Source: Nitrospina sp. LS_NOB (lineage in GTDB: Bacteria > Nitrospinota > Nitrospinia > Nitrospinales > VA-1). Taken from it: a stretch of 64,000 bases of DNA. The notes under the pieces were generated by a model. That model was given only the letters and a program-made list of their open reading frames with translations, was not told the origin of the DNA and searched no databases. Within the stretch, counting starts at the first letter, position 1, and each line of letters begins with the position of its first letter. Location: positions 1-64,000 of the forward strand of contig LFLA01000014.1 of assembly GCA_001542995.1 (NCBI GenBank), in the 5' to 3' direction. The position numbers and the translations under genes are program-made. Of the stretch, positions 16,531 through 26,394 are shown in pieces.

Positions 16531-16796
16531 GCGGAGAACCTCCGTGGCGTTATTTTCTTCCTAATTCTTCGTACCCCGAAGGGGTGTAACTAGCAATAGC
16601 TTTTCAAAGCTAGCAACAATTCTCCTCGGCTTAAAATGTTCTTGCTATCCACCTCCCCTGTCAAGGGGCCACTAGGCGTGGGGCTGGCTGGCAACAATGC
16701 TCTCGGCTTGAAGAGTTCCTGCTCATTGGGTAGCGTCACGTGTGGTGACCCTTCATTTTTCTTCATGCCCTGAAGGGATACTGGCGCCTAGTGGTG
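16531..16796. repeat. Cluster of dispersed palindromic repeat modules
   Basis: Back-to-back modules fill the gap between the ABC exporter and the HDOD gene: GCGGAGAACCTCCG at the exporter stop, ACCCCGAAGGGGT, CTCCTCGGCTTAAAA, CCCTGTCAAGGGGCCAC, CTAGGCGTGGGG, CTCTCGGCTTGAAGAG, TAGCGTCACG, TGCCCTGAAGGGATA and GGCGCCTAGTGG. The last one supplies the TAG stop of the HDOD gene. Confidence 0.8.
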
Positions 16797-17669
16797 TTGC
16801 AGAAAAGCTCTGGCAGTCTCTTCAAAAACTTCCTCGATCTCATCCTTGATAACCGCCAAGCTGATCTTTTGAGGAGGGCAAACCCTGGCCCACGTCTCTT
16901 CTTCAAGTTCGGGAACAACGAGGCTTTCCCCACTGCAGCCCAGTTTCAAGGTATTGGCAATGATGTCCGCCAAATGACAATATGCCGCTTCATGAGAAAA
17001 ATGGGGCGCCTGGGTCGGGTTCTGGTGATATTCCACCACTTCCTGATAAACTTGAGGAAGGTTCCATTGCTTTAAAAGAGCCCCACCAAGCTGGGCATGA
17101 TCGAACCCCAACTCCTGAACTTCGGTCAGGTGCAAAGCCCTGTTATCAGATTTGCTTTGAATATGGATTTCCCAAGTCCGGTCGGGTATTTTCATGCACA
17201 GGATCAAACGGCCGATATCATGAAGCAAGCCAGCTATAAAGTACTTTTCCGAATCCGATTCGCCTCTATACTTGACCAGTTTTTGAGAAACCAGGCCACA
17301 GGCAATGCTATGCCGCCAAAATGAATCCATGTTCATCACGTCTTCCGGGATTCCCTTAAACTTATCCATAACCACTGTGGAAAGAACCAGGTAACTCAAT
17401 TGCTCTGCCCCAACCACACTGACTGCATGAGAAATGGTTTCAATTTTCGATGAGAAGGAATAAAAAGCACTGTTAACGATTTTTAGAAGATGGGCTGTAA
17501 GGTGCGGATCCTTTAATATTATCTTCTCAACTCCCGCAAAATTTAACTCCGGATCTTGAGCGGCTTCTCTGAATTCATAATAAATCCCAGGAAGTGAAGC
17601 TAATCTGGGATCATCGTGGATCAGACCCTCAATGTCTGTATGGTAAAAACATTCTTGTTTTACGTCCAA
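16788..17669 (-). CDS. HDOD-domain protein
   Basis: A cytoplasmic signalling-type protein of 293 residues. The HDOD domain is an HD-superfamily fold usually without phosphohydrolase activity. Here it spans about residues 10-230 and shows LPGIYYEF, the long helix IVNSAFYSF, HAVSVVGAEQL, AGLLHDIGRLIL with an intact H-D pair, and ELGFDHAQLGGALLKQWNLP. HDOD proteins regulate motility, stress and second-messenger pathways; no partner domain is present. The last residues (LQHH) and the TAG stop come from a repeat copy, so the native C-terminus may have differed slightly. Confidence 0.9.
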   Translation of the reverse strand: MDVKQECFYHTDIEGLIHDDPRLASLPGIYYEFREAAQDPELNFAGVEKIILKDPHLTAHLLKIVNSAFYSFSSKIETISHAVSVVGAEQLSYLVLSTVVMDKFKGIPEDVMNMDSFWRHSIACGLVSQKLVKYRGESDSEKYFIAGLLHDIGRLILCMKIPDRTWEIHIQSKSDNRALHLTEVQELGFDHAQLGGALLKQWNLPQVYQEVVEYHQNPTQAPHFSHEAAYCHLADIIANTLKLGCSGESLVVPELEEETWARVCPPQKISLAVIKDEIEEVFEETARAFLQHH

Positions 17670-17849
17670 AACCTTAGACCTCCACTTTCAGATGGCTCAA
17701 TGAAAAACAAGAAAACATCTTATTTCCAATAGTTTAAGCTAATAAACACCGGAAAAATCATCTAACACTACTTATCATTATTGTAAATATAATTTAAAAA
17801 GGTAAAAAAAATGCGGGTCCCTTATTCCTGAGATTTCTCGGATGTAAAA

Positions 17850-18818
17850 TCAGGTTCCTTCCTCAATAACTTTCCCCATTTCGCGGAATTTTTTCTCTCT
17901 CAACTGGGTCAACTCACCCAAAGGAACCTGAGTCAAGCGATCAAGGTTTTTTCTAAGGGATTTTTTCAAACGTATGGCGGCCTGTTTATGATTACGGTGG
18001 GCGCCGCCAAGAGGTTCGCGAATAATTTCATCAATCACTTTAAATTTCAAGAGGTCATTCGCGGTGATACACAGTGCATCAGCCGCCTGCGAGGTTTTTC
18101 CTTTGTCGCCCCAAAGAATGGAAGCGCAACCTTCAGGGGAGATCACCGAATATACAGAATGTTCAAACATCATAATATGATCACCAATCCCAATTGCTAA
18201 AGCACCGCCGGATCCTCCCTCTCCAATCACCACGCAGATGATGGGAATCTTCAATTGAATGATACTGAACATATTGGTGGCGATCGCTTCAGACTGCCCC
18301 TTTTCTTCGGCGTCAACACCGGGATAAGCTCCCGGCGTGTCGATGAAGGTTATAACGGGTATATTGAATTTTTCCGCCATTCGCATTAACCGAAGAGCTT
18401 TTCTATATCCCGCCGGTTGGGACATGCCAAAGTTCCGTCTTATTTTTTCTTTGGTCTCCCTTCCCTTCTGGTGCCCCACTACCATCACGGACCTTCCATC
18501 AAACTTTGCCAGCCCCGCAACAATAGAAGGACCATAACCTCCGTGACGATCACCATGAAGCTCAAAAAAATCCTCAAAGATCAGATTCAAATAATCCAGA
18601 GTGTAAGGCCTGTCAGGATGTCTCGCCACTAAGGTTTTATCCCACCCCTTCAGGTTGGAATACACCTCATACTTCATTCGGCGCAGCTTTTTTTTGAGCT
18701 TTGCGATCTCATGAGTGATGTCGCCAACACTATCGTACATGTGGGACATGGAAACCAGATCATGGATCTGGGTCTCCAAGGCAAAAATCTCGCGCTCAAA
18801 CTCTAGAATCTGTACCAT
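17850..18818 (-). CDS. accA: Acetyl-CoA carboxylase carboxyltransferase subunit alpha
   Basis: One half of the carboxyltransferase that moves CO2 from carboxybiotin to acetyl-CoA in fatty-acid synthesis. It is 322 residues, the normal size. Markers are the N-terminal helical region ILEFEREIFALETQIHDL, GGYGPSIVAGLAKFDGR, VGHQKGRETKE, ITFIDTPGAYPGVDAEEKGQ, GEGGSGGALAIGIGD, MFEHSVYSVISPEGCASILW and a final REPLGGAH. accD is not nearby. Genes on both sides are on the same strand but separated by gaps over 100 bases. Confidence 0.98.
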   Translation of the reverse strand: MVQILEFEREIFALETQIHDLVSMSHMYDSVGDITHEIAKLKKKLRRMKYEVYSNLKGWDKTLVARHPDRPYTLDYLNLIFEDFFELHGDRHGGYGPSIVAGLAKFDGRSVMVVGHQKGRETKEKIRRNFGMSQPAGYRKALRLMRMAEKFNIPVITFIDTPGAYPGVDAEEKGQSEAIATNMFSIIQLKIPIICVVIGEGGSGGALAIGIGDHIMMFEHSVYSVISPEGCASILWGDKGKTSQAADALCITANDLLKFKVIDEIIREPLGGAHRNHKQAAIRLKKSLRKNLDRLTQVPLGELTQLREKKFREMGKVIEEGT

Positions 18819-18935
18819 ATTTGATATGAAGTTTTTTAAATAAGGATTTAACTTTCAATATTTTAACATAAAGCCAAGCTTGCATCCATCCGCCGCTTCT
18901 TCCTTGGGAAGAGTATTCAGGACACCGTGACCATA

Positions 18936-20003
18936 TCAGTAGAAACCGAAGATAGGATGAATCAGGTTTTTGAGGTTTTCAGACTCATTCAACGCACGGG
19001 CTCCCTCGGTGCTAATTTTATTCTGCCCCAGCTTTAAGGATTCGAGGTTTGCCAAACGTGGAGATTCGGCTATCGCACGAGCTCCTTCATCCCCAATACG
19101 ATTAAAGTTTAAATTCAGTTTCTTTAGTCTCTCAAAGTTTTTGGATCCTGCCAGCGCTTGGGCTCCCGCATCAGAAATATTATTTTTCGAAAGGTCCAAA
19201 GAAACTAAACTTTTTAATTTTTCAGATTGCGAAAGGGCGATCACCGCCTCATCGTTCAAAGCATTATTTCTCAAATCCAGAGTCTCCAACTCCGAGACAA
19301 AAGGAAAATCCAGCAATACCATAACCCCAAAGTTCCCAATCAGGGCCTTACCCACTTGGTTCAACCGGTTGTTGCGGTGAAGATCTTTAAACCATTCCAT
19401 CAACTGGAAACGCTTCCAGGCCTGTTTACCGCTTTTTTCAATCGGGTTATAGGCTAACTGTATATTATGAAGCTGGCGTAACTTTTTTGAATGCGTGAGC
19501 TCAATAGCTCCGGGCCCCTTGATCTGATTATAGTTCAGGTTCAGCTCCATCAATTGAGTCAGGGTGTCCGAGTTTGCAATAGCCTTCGCACCCTCATCGG
19601 TGATCCGGTTATGATAAAGGTTGAGGATTTTCAGGTTGGAAAAATTCCTGGAACTCGCAATGATCTCCACTCCCTTATCGGTTATGAAATTATGCTCCAG
19701 ATACAGGGCCTCCAGGTTTTTCAGATTGGGAGATTCGGCCAAGGCACGAATGCCTTCATCGCTGATATGGACTTTATACAAAACCAGAGTCCTGACAGAA
19801 CGAACTAATGGAGATTGGGCCAAAATGGCCAAACCCGAATCACCCAGATTCTTCTCGTTAATTCGGAGGGTCTTGTCATTACGCTTAAGTTTTTTCTGGA
19901 TGTACTTCTCGACAGCTGTTCCAGACATCGGTGGAAAAACAGCACCCAAGGTAAAAACAGACAAAAGGGCAAGGATCAAAGCACGCCCACAGAGTTTAAA
20001 CAT
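18936..20003 (-). CDS. Secreted leucine-rich-repeat protein
   Basis: 355 residues with a clear signal peptide (LILALLSVFTLGAVFPPMSG). From about residue 60 to the end there are roughly ten leucine-rich repeats of 24-28 residues, of the ribonuclease-inhibitor type, with the recurrent core L-x-x-L-x-L-x-x-N-x-I-x-D-x-G-A, for example LKILNLYHNRITDEGA and LKKLNLNFNRIGDEGA. A less regular insertion (KQAWKRFQLMEWFKDL) splits the solenoid into two blocks. Such proteins usually bind other proteins in the periplasm or outside the cell. No enzyme domain is visible. Several mirror ORFs on the plus strand come from the repetitive codon pattern. Confidence 0.85.
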   Translation of the reverse strand: MFKLCGRALILALLSVFTLGAVFPPMSGTAVEKYIQKKLKRNDKTLRINEKNLGDSGLAILAQSPLVRSVRTLVLYKVHISDEGIRALAESPNLKNLEALYLEHNFITDKGVEIIASSRNFSNLKILNLYHNRITDEGAKAIANSDTLTQLMELNLNYNQIKGPGAIELTHSKKLRQLHNIQLAYNPIEKSGKQAWKRFQLMEWFKDLHRNNRLNQVGKALIGNFGVMVLLDFPFVSELETLDLRNNALNDEAVIALSQSEKLKSLVSLDLSKNNISDAGAQALAGSKNFERLKKLNLNFNRIGDEGARAIAESPRLANLESLKLGQNKISTEGARALNESENLKNLIHPIFGFY

Positions 20004-20058
20004 AATCTATAACTTTAAATAAAAACAGTTTCTTAAGAACAACGCGGATATAAGTATT

Positions 20059-21087
20059 TTAACGGGAGGACGGGTTATTTTCAATTTCGTTTAATCGCGT
20101 TTCCAGGTCACGAATTTTACGGGCCAATTCCGGAAGTTTTGGCAAAACGGTCACATATTTTTTCCACTCTCCCAGGGGAACCGCAGGATGTCCTCCATAA
20201 ACCTTATGGCTTTCAATATTGCGGAACGTGCCCGACTGAGCCGTGAGGGTGACCTGGTCACCGAGCGTGACATGATCGGCGACGCCCACCTGCCCCGCAA
20301 GCACCACATGATGGCCCAGGGTACAGCTTCCAGCCAGCCCCACCTGTGCAACCAGAATGGAGTGTTCCCCCACCGTACAGTTATGAGCTACCTGAACCAG
20401 ATTATCTATTTTAGTTCCTTGTTTGATGAGCGTGGTGCCCATTGCCGCCCGATCCACACAACTATTTGCCCCAATCTCGACATCATCTTCAATCACCACC
20501 CGGCCGATTTGGTTGATTTTATAATGCGCTCCTTTCTCATCGAGGGTATAGCCAAAACCATCAGCCCCGATCACCACCCCGGCATGAAGAATCACGCGGC
20601 TCCCCAATTCCGTATTGCGGTAAAGCGTGACATTCGGGTGAAGGATGGTATGGCTGCCAATCCGGCAACGGTCGCCGACAACCACTCCCGGATATAAATG
20701 GACATGGTCCGCAATCTCCACATCATCCCCGATACACACTCCAGCAGATAGAGTGACCTGCTCACCGAGTTTAACGTTTTTGCCGACCACAGCCCGGTCA
20801 TGAACACCCGGTTTGGGTTGCGGCTCGGGATGAAACTCCCTCAGCAAACGTGCAAAGGCAAGCTCTGGACTGGCAACGATAACCTGGGGAACAGAAGTAT
20901 TTACTGCTTCCTTCGCCAGCACAGCCGAGGCCTGGGAATGATTCAATAACTCAAGAAATAATTTTTTACTGAGGAAGGTGATATGTCCTGCACCAGCGTG
21001 CTCGATATCCCGGATTCCAGATATCTCAAGCGAGCCATCGCCTTTTAATTTTCCCCCAACCAATTCAGCGATCTTTTCCAGCTTCAT
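20059..21087 (-). CDS. lpxD: UDP-3-O-acylglucosamine N-acyltransferase
   Basis: The third step of lipid A synthesis, adding a 3-hydroxyacyl chain to UDP-acyl-glucosamine. 342 residues: an N-terminal uridine-binding domain (LVGGKLKGDGSLEISGI, GHITFLSKK), then a left-handed beta-helix of hexapeptide repeats (VVGKNVKLGEQVTLSAGVCI). The catalytic histidine region is VILHAGVVIGADGFGY, and VAHNCTVGEHSILVAQVG follows. It ends in a short coiled-coil helix (ARKIRDLETRLNEIEN). It heads towards the lolD-lolC pair on the same strand, so an envelope-biogenesis cluster is likely. Confidence 0.97.
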   Translation of the reverse strand: MKLEKIAELVGGKLKGDGSLEISGIRDIEHAGAGHITFLSKKLFLELLNHSQASAVLAKEAVNTSVPQVIVASPELAFARLLREFHPEPQPKPGVHDRAVVGKNVKLGEQVTLSAGVCIGDDVEIADHVHLYPGVVVGDRCRIGSHTILHPNVTLYRNTELGSRVILHAGVVIGADGFGYTLDEKGAHYKINQIGRVVIEDDVEIGANSCVDRAAMGTTLIKQGTKIDNLVQVAHNCTVGEHSILVAQVGLAGSCTLGHHVVLAGQVGVADHVTLGDQVTLTAQSGTFRNIESHKVYGGHPAVPLGEWKKYVTVLPKLPELARKIRDLETRLNEIENNPSSR

Positions 21088-21119
21088 GGCTTCCCCTTTT
21101 TTTAAATTTAATCCGGCTT

Positions 21120-21845
21120 TTAAATGACCAGGTTCTGACTGGTGGGGCCGACTTTTCCATCAACCAGCTCCATCACTCGATCCAGTTTCCTGGCGACTCT
21201 CTGGCTGTGTGTGACAATTACAAAAGTCTGGTTAAATTCCTGGTTCAGTTCTCGGATCAATTCTATCAACTGATCACTGGCATGATAGTCCAGATTCCCC
21301 GTTGGTTCATCAGCTAAAAGCAGGTCAGGCTGATTGACAAGTCCTCTTGCAAGGGCCACGCGCTGGCTTTCTCCTCCCGACAGTTCGCTGGGCTTGTGGT
21401 GCATCCGATCCTTCATGCCCACTTCGCACAACAAGTATTCAGCCCGCTCTTTGGCCAAACGCCTGTCCTGATTGCGGATCAAAGCCGGGAACATAGTATT
21501 TTCCAATGCGGAAAAATCGGGCAATAAATTGAAAAACTGGAACACAAAACCAATATGGGCATTGCGGAAGTTTTCCAAATAACCATTGGACTGTTTATAA
21601 ATATCTTTTCCCTGAAACAGGACGCTTCCCGTTAACGGTTTGTCGAGACCACCCAGGACATGGAGAAGGGTGCTCTTACCCACCCCTGACGCACCGACAA
21701 TTCCCAACACTTCCCCCGGCATAACCTGAAGGCTCGTCTGGTCAAGAACATGAATCACCTCGCGCGGAGTCGAATAGCTTTTATCGACATTAACCGCTTC
21801 GATCAAGCATTTTTGTTCTGTCTTACCGGGATTCAAGTCACTCAT
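21120..21845 (-). CDS. lolD: Lipoprotein-releasing ABC transporter ATPase LolD
   Basis: The ATPase of the LolCDE complex, which extracts outer-membrane lipoproteins from the inner membrane. The start is ATG 21845, which overlaps the permease stop by eight bases; a longer upstream frame lies wholly inside the permease gene. About 241 residues. Motifs: Walker A GASGVGKSTLL, Q-loop FVFQFFNLLPDFSALEN, signature LSGGESQRVALARGL, Walker B LLLADEPTGNLD and H-switch IVTHSQRVA. The MacB/LolD group cannot be split by ATPase sequence alone, but the fused gene order lpxD-lolD-lolC favours Lol. Confidence 0.93.
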   Translation of the reverse strand: MSDLNPGKTEQKCLIEAVNVDKSYSTPREVIHVLDQTSLQVMPGEVLGIVGASGVGKSTLLHVLGGLDKPLTGSVLFQGKDIYKQSNGYLENFRNAHIGFVFQFFNLLPDFSALENTMFPALIRNQDRRLAKERAEYLLCEVGMKDRMHHKPSELSGGESQRVALARGLVNQPDLLLADEPTGNLDYHASDQLIELIRELNQEFNQTFVIVTHSQRVARKLDRVMELVDGKVGPTSQNLVI

Positions 21846-23106
21846 AGCGCAAACCTTCCACAGGGTCCATCCGGGAAGCTCTCCAAGCCGGATACAGCGA
21901 GGCCACAAAACAAATGATAATAGAGAAGATAACGATGAGAAACGAATCGAGATACTGAATTTCTGAAGGAAGTTTGTCCAGATAATACACATCGCTGGGA
22001 AACGCGGTGAACCCAAAAATATTTTCGATGACACCAACAATCTCATTCAGGTTTGGCACAACCGTAAAACCACCTACGCAACCAATCGCTGTCCCGACGA
22101 CGCCAATAATCAGGCCCTGATAACTGAAGATTTTCATAATGCTGAATCGGGAAGCCCCCATGGATTTCAGGATGGCAATTTCCTTGCTCTTTTCCATAAC
22201 CACCATAAACAAGGTACTAACAATATTAAAAGCAGCCACCAGAATAATCAGGATCAGGATGATAAACATCACAATTTTTTCCAGGCGTAATGCGGAAAAT
22301 AAATTTTTGTTCATCCTCATCCAGTCTCTTGCGTAATAGGGAAACCCAAGATTGTCCTGAATTTCCGCAGCCACCTGATCTGCCCTCTCAATATCTATCA
22401 CCCGAATCTCAATGCCGCTGACCTTTCCCTTCATCGCAAAAAATTTTTGCGCCGAGCGTATGGAAATAAAAGCCAGATTAGAATCGTATTCGAACATTCC
22501 CGACTCAAATAATCCCACCACCTGAAATAATTTGATTTTAGGGATCAGGCCCATAGGCGTCACTCTAGATGCTGGAGAAACCATCGCCACGGCATCATCG
22601 CGTTGCACCCTCAGCCGGTGTGCCAATTCCTTACCGAGGATGATCCCATCCCGGCGGGGTTTTCCGGAAGAGCTTTCCAGATCTTCCAGCATTTCCAAGC
22701 TTCCTTGCACCAGGTTTTTTTCCAGATCAGAAACTTCGCCCTCCCGGTCTGGATCCACTCCGCGAACCACCACCCCTGCGCTATTACTCCCATAGGTCAG
22801 CATCACCTGACTCAGGATGAACGGAGCAGCGGCATTCACACCTTCGATCTGCGCTATTTTTTCAATGATAACTTCGTAATCCTCCATGCCGGTTCGGCTA
22901 ATATTGGTGACCACAACATGGCTGTTGGTTCCCAGGATTTTATCCCGCAAGTCTTTGCCGAACCCGGACATGACAGCAATAACAATAATCAGCGCCATAA
23001 CGCCGAGAGCAACTCCGCCAACGGAAATCCAAGTGTTCAGCGAAATAAATTTCTGGGTACGCTTAGCCTTGAGGTGGCGCAGGCTGACGAAAAGTTCGTA
23101 GGACAT
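21838..23106 (-). CDS. lolC: Lipoprotein-releasing ABC transporter permease LolC/LolE
   Basis: Inner-membrane permease of 422 residues with the FtsX-like topology: one N-terminal helix (NTWISVGGVALGVMALIIVIAVMSG), a large periplasmic domain (about residues 50-260), and three C-terminal helices including VAAFNIVSTLFMVVMEKSKEIAILKSMG, the characteristic coupling segment. It ends with RASRMDPVEGLRYE. Only one permease gene is present, as in organisms with a single LolF-type subunit forming a homodimer. It is transcribed together with lolD. Confidence 0.93.
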   Translation of the reverse strand: MSYELFVSLRHLKAKRTQKFISLNTWISVGGVALGVMALIIVIAVMSGFGKDLRDKILGTNSHVVVTNISRTGMEDYEVIIEKIAQIEGVNAAAPFILSQVMLTYGSNSAGVVVRGVDPDREGEVSDLEKNLVQGSLEMLEDLESSSGKPRRDGIILGKELAHRLRVQRDDAVAMVSPASRVTPMGLIPKIKLFQVVGLFESGMFEYDSNLAFISIRSAQKFFAMKGKVSGIEIRVIDIERADQVAAEIQDNLGFPYYARDWMRMNKNLFSALRLEKIVMFIILILIILVAAFNIVSTLFMVVMEKSKEIAILKSMGASRFSIMKIFSYQGLIIGVVGTAIGCVGGFTVVPNLNEIVGVIENIFGFTAFPSDVYYLDKLPSEIQYLDSFLIVIFSIIICFVASLYPAWRASRMDPVEGLRYE

Positions 23107-23147
23107 ATCAGGAACGAATCAAAAAATGACCGGTTTGTTTTCCCGAA

Positions 23148-24659
23148 TCAGGATTCTTTTTTCAATTGCGGGAAAAGAATAACATCTCTTATGGACGGGC
23201 TATTGGTCAACAACATGACCAAGCGGTCGACCCCTATGCCTTCCCCGGCCGTGGGTGGCATGCCATATTCAAGAGCGCGGATAAAGTCGTGATCCATCCA
23301 ATGGGCCTCTTCATCGCCCGCCTGGCGTTCAGCAACTTGCTCTTCAAATCTTTGTTTCTGATCTATCGGATCGTTCAACTCGGTATAGGCGTTAGCAATT
23401 TCTTTTCTGCCGATAAAGAGTTCAAACCGCTCTACCAGGCTCGGGTCGTCTTCCTTTTTCTTGGAGAGCGGTGATAGTTGAATGGGGTAATCGGTGATGA
23501 ATACCGGCTGAACAAGCTTCGGTTCGACAAAGTGGTCAAACAATTTAGCCAAAATTTTCACATGGTGATCCTTCTTCTCGATAGAGACCTTGTTCTCCAA
23601 AGCAAACGCGACCGCTTTTTGCGGGTCATCGAGAGTGTTCTCTTCAATCTCGCCGATTTCTATCAGCGATTGCCGAAAGGCGCAACGCTTGAACGGTTGG
23701 GAAAAATCTATTGTCACTTCCCGGGTTTCCCCTCCTTCCTGCGAAGTATAAGGGAACTGGTAATTGTTTTCAGGAAACACCCGGTCGCAAATATAACGAA
23801 ACAAATCTTCCGTCAGGTCCATCAAGTCATTGTAGTCGGCGTAAGCGGTATAAAACTCCACCATGGTAAATTCAGGGTTGTGCTCGGTGGAGATTCCCTC
23901 GTTTCTAAAATTTCTATTGATCTCATATACCCTTTCAATACCGCCCACCACCAGCCTTTTCAGGTACAACTCGGGAGCAACACGAAGAAACAAATCCATA
24001 TCCAGAGCATTGTGGTGAGTCTTAAAGGGTTTTGCGGTGGCGCCCCCCGGTATTGACTGCATCATCGGGGTCTCCACCTCCAGATACTGGCGTTCGTTCA
24101 GATAATCTCGTAACGCCTGAATCATGCGGCTTCTGGCAATGAAAACTTTTTTAACATCCGGATTGACGATCAGGTCCACATAACGTTGCCGGTAACGAAG
24201 CTCGATGTCTTTAAGTCCATGCCACTTCTCAGGAAGGGGAAGAAGCGATTTAGAAAGCAGGGTCACCTTGCTGGCAAACAGGGTCAACTCACCGGTTTTG
24301 GTTTTTGAAATCCTGCCTTCGACACCAATGATATCGCCAACATCAAACTTGCCAAATATTTCGTAAGCAGATTCACCCAGCGAATTCTTATTGATAAAGA
24401 CCTGGATATCCCCAGATGCGTCCTTAATATTCACAAATGTGGTTTTGCCATGCTTGCGTCGACTCATCATACGTCCGGCGGTAATATATTCCGAATTCTT
24501 CTCGTCCAGTTCTTCCTTGGACTTCTCGGAATACTTTCCAACCAGGGCAGACAGAGTAGTGTTCACATGAAACCGGTTGATGTATGGAGAGATCCCCATC
24601 TCCCGGAGTTCATCAAGTTTTTCGCGTCTGAGTTTAATCAGTCGTCCTAAATCTTCCAT
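23148..24659 (-). CDS. lysS: Lysine--tRNA ligase (class II)
   Basis: Charges tRNA-Lys. 503 residues, the expected length. The N-terminal OB-fold anticodon domain contains [20 protein letters not shown] and [19 protein letters not shown]. The catalytic core carries motif 1 around [19 protein letters not shown], motif 2 [20 protein letters not shown] and motif 3 [15 protein letters not shown]. It lies 41 bases upstream of lolC on the same strand; lysS followed by lolC and lolD is a recurrent bacterial order. Confidence 0.98.
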   Translation of the reverse strand: MEDLGRLIKLRREKLDELREMGISPYINRFHVNTTLSALVGKYSEKSKEELDEKNSEYITAGRMMSRRKHGKTTFVNIKDASGDIQVFINKNSLGESAYEIFGKFDVGDIIGVEGRISKTKTGELTLFASKVTLLSKSLLPLPEKWHGLKDIELRYRQRYVDLIVNPDVKKVFIARSRMIQALRDYLNERQYLEVETPMMQSIPGGATAKPFKTHHNALDMDLFLRVAPELYLKRLVVGGIERVYEINRNFRNEGISTEHNPEFTMVEFYTAYADYNDLMDLTEDLFRYICDRVFPENNYQFPYTSQEGGETREVTIDFSQPFKRCAFRQSLIEIGEIEENTLDDPQKAVAFALENKVSIEKKDHHVKILAKLFDHFVEPKLVQPVFITDYPIQLSPLSKKKEDDPSLVERFELFIGRKEIANAYTELNDPIDQKQRFEEQVAERQAGDEEAHWMDHDFIRALEYGMPPTAGEGIGVDRLVMLLTNSPSIRDVILFPQLKKES

Positions 24660-24763
24660 GCGATGCCAATTCTATTACATTTTGGAGAAGCTCTGGGAAA
24701 CCCAGGGCGGTGAGCCCGGAAACTATTCCGGGCAAATTCTGGCAGGTTACACAAACACCTTCT

Positions 24764-26347
24764 TTACCGGGCGAACTCTGTATACCGGGTTTCTCGAACA
24801 ACGGTGACTTTGATTTCTCCCGGATAGGTCACTTCCTTTTCAATTCTTTTGGCAACATCCCTGGCCAGAATGCTGGCCTGTTGATCATCCGTACCCGTGG
24901 GCATGACGATGATTCTCACTTCACGGCCCGCCTGAATGGCAAAGGTTTTTTGAACCCCTCTGAAGGAATCACCAATTTCTTCCAGTTTCGTCATGCGTTT
25001 AATATAGGTTTCCAGCATTTCCCTCCGAGCTCCAGGCCGGGAAGCGGAAATGGTATCACCCGCCGACACCAGAACAGCATAAGGCGATTCCGCCTCTTCA
25101 TCTTCATGGTGGGCAGCAATCGAATTGATAACAAAAGGATGCTCGTTGTAGCGTTTCGCGATATCAACTCCCAGTTGAGTGTGCGTTCCATCGGTCTGAT
25201 GATCAATGGCCTTCCCAATATCGTGCAACAGCCCTGCCCGTTTCGCCAGAGCCACATTCAAACCCAGCTCTCCGGCAATGGCCCCGCACATAAAAGCTAC
25301 CTCCTGCACATGCTCAAGAACGTTCTGGGTATAGCTGGTTCGGTATTTGAGCCGCCCCAACAATTTGACCATTTCAGGATTAATATTATCGATGCCAACA
25401 TTTATAACAGCCTGTTCACCAGCTTCTTCGATCTGTCGGGTGACTTCCTTTTTGCATTTATTGACCACATCTTCAATCCGACCTGGGTGAATCCGCCCAT
25501 CGAGGGTCAGTTGTTCCAAAGCGCGGCGAGCCACTTCCCGCCTGATGGGGTCAAACCCCGACAACACAACCGCACCAGGCGTATCATCTATAATCAAGTC
25601 GATTCCGGTGGCCTGCTCCAAAGCCCGGATATTTCTTCCTTCCCGACCAATGATCCGCCCCTTGATATCATCGCTGGGAAGTTCCACCACTGAAACAGTG
25701 GTTTCCGCCACATGGTCTGAGGCCAACCTCTGGATAGCCATAGTAATTAATTTACGGGCTTCATCATCGCCGCGCCTCTTTGCATCTTCCTCAATTTTTT
25801 TCACTTCGCGCGCCGCACCCATCTTGGCTTCATCAAGGATCTTGTTTTTGACCTCTTCCCGCGCCTTGTCGGCGGTGTATGAACCAATCACCTCTAGCTT
25901 TTTCAGCTCTTCCTCAACCAGTTTCTGGTACTCGATTTTTTGCTCGGCAACCTCTTTTTCCTTACCCGCGATCTTGCTGTTCTTTTCTTGAAGTTCCTTG
26001 TCCCGAGTCTGGAATTTTTGGTTTTCGGCCCTGATCTCTCGTTCTTTTCTTTCCAGATCACCTTCCAGGTTTCGCAACCTGTCCCGCTCGCCTTTTATTT
26101 CCTTTTCAAGCTCGCCTTTCAACACCAAAGATTTTTCGCGCGCTTCAATCTCCCCGGACTTCAGCCTGCTTTCCACTTCCTTTTCTGCGTCCTGGATAAT
26201 TTTCTTTCTACGTTCTTCCGCATCCTTGATCTGGTATTCGGTAAACATTTTGCGCAAAAAATATCCAATGGCATAACCAATCACCAAAGCAAAAGCCATC
26301 CCTAAAATCAGGGTTATAAAATTAACTTTGGCGGTAAAAATATCCAT
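24764..26347 (-). CDS. rny: Ribonuclease Y
   Basis: A membrane-tethered endoribonuclease that starts mRNA decay. 527 residues with an N-terminal membrane helix (FITLILGMAFALVIGYAIGYF), a long coiled coil of about residues 35-190, a KH RNA-binding domain (SDDIKGRIIGREGRNIRALE), and an HD catalytic domain with LLHDIGKAIDHQTDGTHTQLG and AAHHEDEEAESPYAVLVSAGD. The conserved HD pair is intact. fau lies 38 bases upstream on the same strand, so the 6S RNA-fau-rny segment may be one transcript. Confidence 0.98.
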   Translation of the reverse strand: MDIFTAKVNFITLILGMAFALVIGYAIGYFLRKMFTEYQIKDAEERRKKIIQDAEKEVESRLKSGEIEAREKSLVLKGELEKEIKGERDRLRNLEGDLERKEREIRAENQKFQTRDKELQEKNSKIAGKEKEVAEQKIEYQKLVEEELKKLEVIGSYTADKAREEVKNKILDEAKMGAAREVKKIEEDAKRRGDDEARKLITMAIQRLASDHVAETTVSVVELPSDDIKGRIIGREGRNIRALEQATGIDLIIDDTPGAVVLSGFDPIRREVARRALEQLTLDGRIHPGRIEDVVNKCKKEVTRQIEEAGEQAVINVGIDNINPEMVKLLGRLKYRTSYTQNVLEHVQEVAFMCGAIAGELGLNVALAKRAGLLHDIGKAIDHQTDGTHTQLGVDIAKRYNEHPFVINSIAAHHEDEEAESPYAVLVSAGDTISASRPGARREMLETYIKRMTKLEEIGDSFRGVQKTFAIQAGREVRIIVMPTGTDDQQASILARDVAKRIEKEVTYPGEIKVTVVRETRYTEFAR

Positions 26348-26394
26348 AGTAAAACCTCAATATTAAAAATAAACCGACCCAGTCGTCCGGTGAC

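Noticed and set aside
16531-16796. CRISPR array
   Set aside because: The modules are palindromic, unequal in length and unevenly spaced, without uniform spacers; no cas genes are present.
24710-25693. 327-aa plus-strand frame opposite rny
   Set aside because: The minus strand carries an unambiguous, complete RNase Y.
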